Below the pieces are notes generated by a model. It did no database searches. It had not been told where the DNA came from and saw only the letters and a list, made by a program, of their open reading frames with translations. The position numbers were made by a program, and so were the translations under genes. 38,160 bases of DNA from an uncultured Bacteroidales bacterium. GTDB taxonomy: Bacteria > Bacteroidota > Bacteroidia > Bacteroidales > Muribaculaceae. Location of the stretch: positions 1-38,160 of the forward strand of contig CADBNR010000053.1 of NCBI GenBank assembly GCA_902796035.1, read 5' to 3'. Positions 32,527 through 38,160 of the stretch are shown here, in pieces. Numbering within the stretch: position 1 is the first letter of the stretch; every line of letters starts with the position of its first letter.

Positions 32527-33528
32527 ATGGACTCGATGGGGAAAGTCGCGGTTATAGGCAGCGGCAGCTGGGCCACGGCACTGGCCAAGCTGTTGCTGAA
32601 CAACTGCAGTCGCATCGGATGGTATTTCCATCGTCAGGACCGCATCGACGAATTCATTCGTAACGGCCGTAACCCGATGTACCTTACCGATGTGGAGTTC
32701 GACACGCACCGTATCGACTTCACGTCGGACATCAACGAGGCGTGCGGCAACGCCGACACGCTGCTGATAGTGGTGCCGTCGCCCTATCTGCTCCAGACTC
32801 TGGACGGCATCACCGAGGACATCAGCGAGAAGAACGTGGTGTCGGCCGTGAAGGGGATAGTGGGCGACACGGACATGATCGTCACGGACTTTATGCGCGA
32901 GCGCTTCGGCTGCCGCGAGGACCGCACATTGGTGATAGGGGGCCCGTGCCACGCCGAGGAGGTGGCCTTGGGACGCCTGTCGTACCTCACCATCGGATGC
33001 CATGACGAGACACGCTGCCGCGATTTCGCCGGTCTGCTGGCAGGCAAGAAGATGCGCACCATCCTGAGCCAGGACGTGAACGGCATCGAGTACGCCGCCG
33101 TGCTCAAGAACGTGTATGCCATCGCCGCCGGCATAATCAGCGGCATGAAGACGGGCGACAATTTCCTGGCCATGACCGTGTGCAACGCCATCCGCGAGAT
33201 GGAGCGTTTCGTGGACTCCGTGGCTCCGGTGCCGGGCCGCGACATCTGCCGCTCGGCTTACCTGGGCGACCTGCTCGTAACAGCATATTCCAAGTTCAGC
33301 CGCAACCATTTCTTCGGCTCCATGATAGGCCGGGGCTACAGCGTCAAGGCCGCGATGATGGAAATGGAGATGGTGGCCGAGGGTTACTACGGCACCCGCT
33401 GCATACACCGCATCAACCAGAACGGCCCGAAGGTGGACATGCCCATCCTCAACGCCGTGTACCGCATACTGTACGAGAACGAAAATCCCTCACAGGCCAT
33501 CAAGCCGGCGGCCGCCTCGTTCACGTAA
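32527..33528 (+). CDS. gpsA: Glycerol-3-phosphate dehydrogenase [NAD(P)+]
   Basis: A 333-residue cytosolic dehydrogenase that reduces dihydroxyacetone phosphate to sn-glycerol 3-phosphate for phospholipid synthesis. The N-terminal Rossmann loop is VIGSGSWATALAKLL. IVVPSPYLLQTL, SAVKGI and the signature GGPCHAEEVALG follow. The catalytic Lys lies in EYAAVLKNVYAIAAGI, and GDLLVTAYSKFSRNHFFGSMIG is typical. It starts MDSMGKVAVIG; an internal Met4 is also possible. The gene is 6 bases after lysS. The lysS-gpsA-pgi order is conserved in Bacteroidales as far as I recall. Confidence 0.97.
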   Translation: MDSMGKVAVIGSGSWATALAKLLLNNCSRIGWYFHRQDRIDEFIRNGRNPMYLTDVEFDTHRIDFTSDINEACGNADTLLIVVPSPYLLQTLDGITEDISEKNVVSAVKGIVGDTDMIVTDFMRERFGCREDRTLVIGGPCHAEEVALGRLSYLTIGCHDETRCRDFAGLLAGKKMRTILSQDVNGIEYAAVLKNVYAIAAGIISGMKTGDNFLAMTVCNAIREMERFVDSVAPVPGRDICRSAYLGDLLVTAYSKFSRNHFFGSMIGRGYSVKAAMMEMEMVAEGYYGTRCIHRINQNGPKVDMPILNAVYRILYENENPSQAIKPAAASFT

Positions 33529-33565
33529 GTTAATAATCGGTAAAAACGCGACCCGGAGCGCATTG

Positions 33566-33583
33566 ACACCGTGCCGTCGGTGT
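33566..33583 (+). terminator. Small hairpin between gpsA and pgi
   Basis: ACACCG (33566-33571) and CGGTGT (33578-33583) pair around TGCCGT, followed by TATTAC. Possibly a weak terminator or an mRNA processing site. Confidence 0.3.
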
Positions 33584-33635
33584 TATTACTGATACACATT
33601 GACATTGAAATTACTATTGTATAAAAATCATAATT

Positions 33636-34943
33636 ATGAGAAGCATTGAATTGAACATCGACGATGCGAAATATTTCGCCGAGAAGGAATACGAGGCGCT
33701 GGGTGCCGAGGCAACGGCCGCACTGACCACACTGGAGGAAGGCACAGGCGCCGGCAACGATTTCCTGGGCTGGCAGAAGCTTCCGAGCGAGACACCGGCC
33801 GAACTGGTGGAGCGCATCGAAAAGACGGCAGCACGTCTGCGTCAGAACTGCGACTACGTGGTATGCGTAGGCATCGGCGGCTCCTATCTCGGCGCCAAGG
33901 CCGTGAACTCCGCGCTGGCCGACAACTTCGAGTTCTATTATGCACCCAATCCCGGCGAACCCAAGGTGCTGTATGCCGGCCAGAACATCAGCGAGGACTA
34001 TACCGCACAGCTGGAGAAGCTGCTGACAGGCAATCGCTTCGGCATCATCGTGATCTCCAAGTCCGGAACGACTACCGAGCCGGCCATCGCTTTCCGTATC
34101 CTGAAGGAGAAGCTGGAGAAGGAGCAGGGCAAGGAGAAAGCCAAGGACCTGATCGTGGCCATCACCGACGAGAAGAAGGGCGCGCTGCGCACCATGGCCA
34201 CGAACGAGGGCTTCGAGACATACGTGATTCCCGACAACGTGGGCGGACGTTTCTCGGTGCTGACCCCCGTAGGCTTGCTGCCCATCGCCGTAGCCGGCCA
34301 CGACATCAAGCTGCTGCTGAAGGGTGCCGCCGACATGGAGAACACCACTCTGCACGCATCTCCCTCCAACCCCGCGCTGACATACGCACGCCTGCGCAAC
34401 GCATTGTACCGCAGCGGCAAGAAGATCGAATTGCTCGTCAACTTCGACCCGCGTCTTCACTACTTCTCGGAGTGGTGGAAGCAGCTGTACGGCGAGAGCG
34501 AGGGTAAGGACGGCAAGGGCATCTTCCCCGCAAGTGTTGACTTCACCACCGACCTGCACTCCATGGGACAGTGGATTCAGCAGGGCGAGCGCAGCATCTT
34601 CGAGACCGTGATATCCGTGGCCAAGCCCAGCGTGGAGCGTCGCATCCCCGAGGATAAGGAGAACCTGGACGGCATCAACTACCTGGCCGGCAAACGCATC
34701 GACGAGGTGAACAAGATGGCCGAACTCGGCACCAAGATGGCCCATGTGGACGGCGGTGTGCCCAACATCCGCATCGAGATCGAGCAGGTGGACGAGTACA
34801 GCCTCGGCCAGCTCATCTACTTCTTCGAGAAGGCCTGCGGCATCAGCGGCTATATGCTGGGTGTCAATCCCTTCAACCAGCCCGGCGTGGAGTTCTACAA
34901 ATCCAACATGTTCAAGCTGCTGAAGAAACCCGGCTACTGCTAA
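33636..34943 (+). CDS. pgi: Glucose-6-phosphate isomerase
   Basis: A 435-residue isomerase that interconverts glucose 6-phosphate and fructose 6-phosphate. It is of the short bacterial form (about 440-450 residues), not the 550-residue E. coli form. Sugar-phosphate-binding SIS motifs are [14 protein letters not shown] and [17 protein letters not shown] catalytic Arg/Glu region is [17 protein letters not shown], and the base Glu is in [16 protein letters not shown]. The C-terminal signature [17 protein letters not shown] holds the closing helix. It follows gpsA by 107 bases, which contain a small hairpin, so it may have its own promoter; I could not place clean boxes. Confidence 0.97.
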   Translation: MRSIELNIDDAKYFAEKEYEALGAEATAALTTLEEGTGAGNDFLGWQKLPSETPAELVERIEKTAARLRQNCDYVVCVGIGGSYLGAKAVNSALADNFEFYYAPNPGEPKVLYAGQNISEDYTAQLEKLLTGNRFGIIVISKSGTTTEPAIAFRILKEKLEKEQGKEKAKDLIVAITDEKKGALRTMATNEGFETYVIPDNVGGRFSVLTPVGLLPIAVAGHDIKLLLKGAADMENTTLHASPSNPALTYARLRNALYRSGKKIELLVNFDPRLHYFSEWWKQLYGESEGKDGKGIFPASVDFTTDLHSMGQWIQQGERSIFETVISVAKPSVERRIPEDKENLDGINYLAGKRIDEVNKMAELGTKMAHVDGGVPNIRIEIEQVDEYSLGQLIYFFEKACGISGYMLGVNPFNQPGVEFYKSNMFKLLKKPGYC

Positions 34944-34960
34944 GACGCGCGGAAGACTAC

Positions 34961-34983
34961 GGCGGAGCTGAAGCTCCATGCCG
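34961..34983. repeat. Short hairpin after pgi, REP-like
   Basis: GGAGCT (34964-34969), loop GA, AGCTCC (34972-34977), with flanking GGC and GCC. It lies just beyond the pgi stop. It shares little with the 4144/4327 elements beyond a small G-rich start, so the REP label is tentative. Confidence 0.3.
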
Positions 34984-35016
34984 CAACCAACCCACACGAC
35001 ACAAAGCAAAAGCAAC

Positions 35017-35065
35017 GAAATAAAAAATGCCTCGGAGCTACATGCTCCGGGGCATTTTTTATTTC
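35017..35065. terminator. Strong bidirectional terminator after pgi
   Basis: GAAATAAAAAATGCC pairs exactly with GGCATTTTTTATTTC; inside, CGGAGC and GCTCCG pair around TACAT with one T-G pair between the two blocks. The U-rich arm works in either direction. Confidence 0.92.
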
Positions 35066-35067
35066 GG

Positions 35068-35115
35068 GATTAATCAGGATTAATCAGGATTAATCAGGAT
35101 TAATCAGGATTAATC
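35068..35115. repeat. Five GATTAATC palindromes at exact 10-base spacing
   Basis: GATTAATC starts at 35068, 35078, 35088, 35098 and 35108, separated by AG each time. This is close to one helical turn per unit. It lies between the bidirectional terminator of pgi and the 3' end of the minus-strand META lipoprotein (35134). The octamer is also present twice, 20 bases apart, after the PurF-like gene. Confidence 0.85.
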
Positions 35116-35133
35116 GAGACGCAACCTGTGTGA

Positions 35134-35919
35134 TTAGCGCGACAGCTTCAGCACCATGTCGTTGCGGGCGTTGTAGAAGCCCAGGGAGCCGTCGGCCAGA
35201 CGGCCGTAGCCGGTGACGGTGGGAAGCAGGGCGGACAGGGTCTGTTCGGTGCTCATGTCGGGGCATGCCATACGCGTGGACATGGCCTGGCCGAACGTGA
35301 TGGCCGTGTAGTCGGTGGTGAAGTCACCTGACAGATTGTTGCAGCCGGTCTCGCAGAAGTATTTGCCGTTCCTGTCGAACGTTACGGTGCGCGGTTCGTC
35401 GGCGGTCTGCTTCACATCCTTGCCGTCGAGCTCGGTGATGCGCCATTTGCCTTCCAGCGTGGCGATGGAATAGTCCTGGTATCCCTTGCGGAGCACCATC
35501 ACCTTGTTGCCGCCACAGGTCAGGGCCACTTCGTTGGCCTTACGCAGACCCACATATCCGGTGGTGTTCTCCAGCGCACGCTTCATGGCGTCCTCGGTGC
35601 TCATGTCGGGACATGCCATCATGGTGGAGGCAACTTTACCGAAAGTCAGGTTGCCTGCCGGCAGATCCTTGTTGAAGCTGCACATCAGCTGGTTGCAGCC
35701 TGTGGTGGCCACGGCCCTGCCGTTCATTACGTCGAACGATATGGTGGGACCCTGGCCGTCGGCTCCGGGTGTCACGGCGTTGCCGTTTACGCTTATCACG
35801 TTCCATTTGCCCGACAGACCGCCCAGGTCGATGGTCCGGGTGCTACAGCCCGTCGTCAGCATCAGCGCGCATAGCGCCATTCCGATTGTTATGCTCTTTT
35901 TCATGTCTTTTTTCTGCAT
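35134..35919 (-). CDS. Lipoprotein with two META (HslJ-like) domains
   Basis: A 261-residue lipoprotein; the lipobox is LTTGC-S. Two repeated META units follow. Unit 1 is LSGKWNVISVNGNAV...ISFDVMNGRAVATTGCNQLMCSF...LTFGKVASTMMACPDMSTEDAMKRAL. Unit 2 is LEGKWRITELDGKDV...VTFDRNGKYFCETGCNNLSGDF...ITFGQAMSTRMACPDMSTEQTLSALL. Each unit has the conserved GCN and ACP(D) elements of HslJ-like proteins. In E. coli HslJ is tied to novobiocin tolerance; the role here is unknown. It starts MQKKDMKKS; the ATG at 35904 (MKKSITIG) is equally possible. A 14-base direct repeat (35921-35948) lies just upstream. Confidence 0.85.
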   Translation of the reverse strand: MQKKDMKKSITIGMALCALMLTTGCSTRTIDLGGLSGKWNVISVNGNAVTPGADGQGPTISFDVMNGRAVATTGCNQLMCSFNKDLPAGNLTFGKVASTMMACPDMSTEDAMKRALENTTGYVGLRKANEVALTCGGNKVMVLRKGYQDYSIATLEGKWRITELDGKDVKQTADEPRTVTFDRNGKYFCETGCNNLSGDFTTDYTAITFGQAMSTRMACPDMSTEQTLSALLPTVTGYGRLADGSLGFYNARNDMVLKLSR

Positions 35920-35920
35920 T

Positions 35921-35948
35921 TTGTGTGTTCTCTATTGTGTGTTCTCTA
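35921..35948. repeat. 14-base direct repeat upstream of the META lipoprotein
   Basis: TTGTGTGTTCTCTA is present twice in tandem (35921-35934, 35935-35948). It lies directly before the ATG of the minus-strand gene, in its leader or promoter region. It may be a slippage product or a binding site. Confidence 0.7.
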
Positions 35949-36048
35949 ATAAGACAATGCAACTCCGCAAAAGGTTGAATCCCGGGTAATAAAAAAGAGA
36001 GGCGGCCGTAGCCGTCTCCCCTTATATATAAAGAGCTGTATGTTTCGA

Positions 36049-37746
36049 TTACTGGATGTAGGACAGGTTTAGACCGGTGAACTCCAGGTCGTTCTGGGCG
36101 CGCTTCAGCAGGGAGGGGTCGAGCTTGACGGCCTGCTTCAGGTTCTGGATGGCGCTGTTCTGCGAGCCTGTGCGCGCTGCGGTCACGGCCTTCAGATAGT
36201 ATGTAGTGGCGTTGGGAGCCTTGATGTCGTCCAGAATCTTGTTTGCTGCGGTATAGTTCTTGGCCAGGATGTTTGCGACGGCGGCGTTGTTGGTCTTAAC
36301 GTCTCCGAAAGCGTTGAGCGCCTTCTGGAGGTCACCCTGATTCATGTAATATGTACCCATGGCGTCGGCGCTTTCAGGCACGCCAGCGGCAGCTCCGAAG
36401 TATTCGTTAGCCTTGCTCATGTCGTTGTTGATCATGGATACCAGACCCATGTTCATCAACGGCTCCTTGGCCTTGGGATTGATACGGAGGGCCTGCTGCC
36501 AGTTGGCTGCGGCGCCGCTGTAGTCGCCTGCGACATACTGGGTGTCGCCCAGGTTGTTGAACGCGCGGTAATCCTCGGGATGAAGCTCGGCGGTGCGGTT
36601 GTAAACCTCCATCTTCTTCATGTTGTCGTTGGTAAGAGTGGCGATGTACAGCATCTCGTCAACGGTCAGCTTCTGAGGATCGTTGTTGAACAAGTTCACC
36701 AGTTCCTGGTCGGACTTGCCGATGGTGTTGATGGTGGCCATCACGCGGCTATAACGCAGCTGAGGCAGAATCTGGTCGGCGAGCTCGTCGAATACCGACG
36801 ACAGATTGCGGATCTCACGCTCGCGGTCCTGGGGATCGGGATACATGCGCAGCACGGACAGAATCAGGTCCTTGTCCTGGATGTTGCTTTTCTCTACCAG
36901 TTTCTCGAAGCCTTCCCAGTCCTCGGGGGTGAAGCTGGAGGTGAGTTCGCCGAATTCGGTGATGCGGTCCTTCTTCAGCTGGTTCTCCATATAGCTGGTG
37001 GTGTTCTTCTCGCGCTTCTCGGCCAGGCTGGTATTGAATTCCAGCGAGCCTTCGGGGCTGGCGAACGAGTTGATGGTGATGCCGGCGATTTCCTGGTTGG
37101 CGGCCTTGTTGGCCTCCATCAACTTCTTGTTCAGGTCGATGTAGTCGGCCTTGTCAATCTGGTTGTTGCGGATGTTGGCCTGATTGATCAGAAAGTGAAT
37201 GTCGGCGCTGTATTTCTCGGTGATCACCTTCTGGAAGTTATCCTTGGCTACAGCGGGAGTCACGCTCTTGCCGTTGGCCAGTGTGGAAGTGGCGATCACA
37301 CCGTAACCCACCTTGACGCGGGGCAGTTTGTAGGTCTTGCCTTTCTGGTCTACGTTAAAATCCAGATACAGGTCGGAGTGAGCCATCTCGGGACGGTAGG
37401 GAATGGTGAAGGGAATGGTCACCATGCCGCCGTTGACGTAGCTTACCTCCTGGCCGTTGGCGCGGACGTCCTCGCCCTGGAACACTACCGGAGTGGCCGT
37501 GGCCTCGCTGGTGGAGCCTCCGTTGGTCCATTGCAGCACGGGCACTGCCGTAACCTTGGCGTTCTTAACCATGAATTTGGCGGGAATCGAGCCCTTGATG
37601 GTACCCGGTACGCTCTGCCCTACTGTCTCCAACGGTGTGGGAACCGTAGTGAAGTAATCACTCTGGAACTGCTGTAGCTTCTTGCTGCAACCCCCTGCTA
37701 CCAGGGCGCATCCTACTGCAGCCACCATTAATACACTTTTGTTCAT
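36049..37746 (-). CDS. Lipoprotein with OmpA-like region and TPR repeats
   Basis: A 565-residue lipoprotein (lipobox VAGGC-S, Cys20). The first 200 residues form a strand-rich N-terminal domain. Residues about 205-265 resemble the OmpA peptidoglycan-binding pattern (ITINSFASPEGSLEFNTSLAEKREKNTTSYMENQL, comparable to GyaSpeGs...N..LS..RA..V). From about 380 there are TPR-type helical repeats (DYRAFNNLGDTQYVAGDYSGAAANWQQALRINPKAKEPLMNMGLV and the following AMGTYYMNQGDLQKALNAF). It probably links the envelope to peptidoglycan and binds protein partners. Related long TPR/OmpA lipoproteins are common in Bacteroidales but unnamed. The promoter is about 125 bases upstream. Confidence 0.85.
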   Translation of the reverse strand: MNKSVLMVAAVGCALVAGGCSKKLQQFQSDYFTTVPTPLETVGQSVPGTIKGSIPAKFMVKNAKVTAVPVLQWTNGGSTSEATATPVVFQGEDVRANGQEVSYVNGGMVTIPFTIPYRPEMAHSDLYLDFNVDQKGKTYKLPRVKVGYGVIATSTLANGKSVTPAVAKDNFQKVITEKYSADIHFLINQANIRNNQIDKADYIDLNKKLMEANKAANQEIAGITINSFASPEGSLEFNTSLAEKREKNTTSYMENQLKKDRITEFGELTSSFTPEDWEGFEKLVEKSNIQDKDLILSVLRMYPDPQDREREIRNLSSVFDELADQILPQLRYSRVMATINTIGKSDQELVNLFNNDPQKLTVDEMLYIATLTNDNMKKMEVYNRTAELHPEDYRAFNNLGDTQYVAGDYSGAAANWQQALRINPKAKEPLMNMGLVSMINNDMSKANEYFGAAAGVPESADAMGTYYMNQGDLQKALNAFGDVKTNNAAVANILAKNYTAANKILDDIKAPNATTYYLKAVTAARTGSQNSAIQNLKQAVKLDPSLLKRAQNDLEFTGLNLSYIQ

Positions 37747-38160
37747 AGACTATGATTTGTTTAAACGTTCTGTCAGTTCTCCATCGTCTGCATACTGTCG
37801 CCACGCTCCATGCAATGCCTGCTTTGAGCGTTTCGCGCCCCCCTTTTTAACTTAACTGCACTAACGGATGGTAAAGATACAGAAAATTCACGAACCGACA
37901 AAATCAAACATACCCTTATGCCAAAATTTCTCGTTGAAGAACCATCGGCCGCCGGCCAACGTCATGACCCACATCAATTCAATCAAAGCATTTTAAGGCA
38001 GAAAAAACTCCGTTCAGGTCTTTGACGGAATAAAATATGAGAATGGCGAATCTTTTTGACACATAAGCTTGTACAATAGTTCGTTAAAAAATTATTCATA
38101 GGCTAAGCGGCATCCACCGCCAAGCCAAAGAGTTCTTTGACAAGTTTAGCATTTAAAGTC
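37747..38160. other. Intergenic region upstream of the OmpA/TPR lipoprotein
   Basis: These 414 bases hold no supportable gene. They contain the minus-strand promoter (37872-37902). Near the window end, TTTGACA (about 38137) resembles a -33 box whose -7 partner would lie at or beyond the last base. The TTTTTGACA at about 38055 has no good -7 box. Confidence 0.4.
37872..37902 (-). promoter_or_regulatory. Promoter of the OmpA/TPR lipoprotein
   Basis: On the minus strand TTTG (37899-37902), a 19-base spacer, then TATCTTTA (37872-37879), one base off the -7 consensus. The leader would be about 120 bases, long for this window. Confidence 0.55.

Noticed and set aside
31687-33408. Minus-strand open frame of 573 codons across lysS and gpsA
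   Set aside because: Composition is His/Val/Ala-rich as expected for the antisense of GC-rich codons; both sense genes are unambiguous.
33387-35015. Minus-strand open frame of 542 codons opposite pgi
   Set aside because: It is antisense to a complete pgi, shows no domain, and runs through the gpsA end.
37868-37996. 42-codon plus-strand ORF starting ATGGTAAAGATA
   Set aside because: It covers the promoter of the minus-strand lipoprotein, has no leader signal and no recognisable protein pattern.
38120-38160. Possible rRNA-type promoter at the window end (TTTGACA)
   Set aside because: The -7 region would lie outside the window, so it cannot be judged.
1-38160. CRISPR array, phage or conventional insertion sequence
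   Set aside because: No regularly spaced identical repeats with unique spacers, no phage structural genes and no IS ends were found; the only transposase-like gene is the RAYT.

Overview
The window looks like chromosomal DNA of a Bacteroidales bacterium, most plausibly Muribaculaceae (S24-7) or a close relative. Reasons: Bacteroidetes-type promoters recur (a -33 TTTG or TTG, a 19-20 base spacer, then a -7 TAnnTTTG); lipoproteins and a beta-barrel protein are abundant; a fused DAHP synthase/chorismate mutase, a PurF-like protein starting MGGFFG and a T9SS-like C-terminal domain are present; and lysS-gpsA-pgi and DUF177-rpmF-fabH-era-der are clustered. Base composition looks high for the order (not computed). 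No phage, plasmid, CRISPR or conventional IS element was seen.

Layout. 1-2911: three envelope genes (lipoprotein, PD40/TolB-like propeller, outer-membrane barrel). 2955-4417: a REP-associated tyrosine transposase (RAYT) with a DprA/SLOG-like C-terminal domain; behind its 5' end lie two inverted REP-like hairpins flanking a G-rich microsatellite. 4439-4512: tRNA-Arg(TCT), with its own promoter and terminator. 4767-7744: YqiA-like esterase, GH5 mannanase lipoprotein overlapping cytidine deaminase, and a small lipoprotein. 7806-12297: ychF followed by a tight GNAT / ATP-grasp / epimerase-zinc-ribbon operon of unknown product. 12453-13901: PurF-like protein lacking the N-terminal cysteine. 14070-14162: a 30-codon small ORF with a textbook Shine-Dalgarno. 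14336-16954: ruvB and a flippase (minus strand). 17097-20334: pheT and yebC. 20719-22129: GT2 plus a double LAB_N membrane protein. 22308-22853: remnant of a secreted protein. 23081-27555: tRNA-Arg(CCT), DUF177, rpmF, fabH, era, der. 27556-28653: DAHP synthase/chorismate mutase (minus). 28884-30095: recA. 30276-34943: membrane protein, lysS, gpsA, pgi. 35134-37746: META-domain lipoprotein and OmpA/TPR lipoprotein (minus).

Most genes are core housekeeping functions: translation, DNA repair and recombination, GTPases of ribosome assembly, fatty acid and glycerophospholipid synthesis, aromatic synthesis and glycolysis. The parts most worth a second look are the RAYT-REP module with compensated stem changes, the GNAT/ATP-grasp/epimerase operon, the cysteine-less PurF homologue, the SD-led small ORF, and short palindromes repeated at fixed 9, 10 or 20 base spacing in 3' intergenic regions beside terminators.
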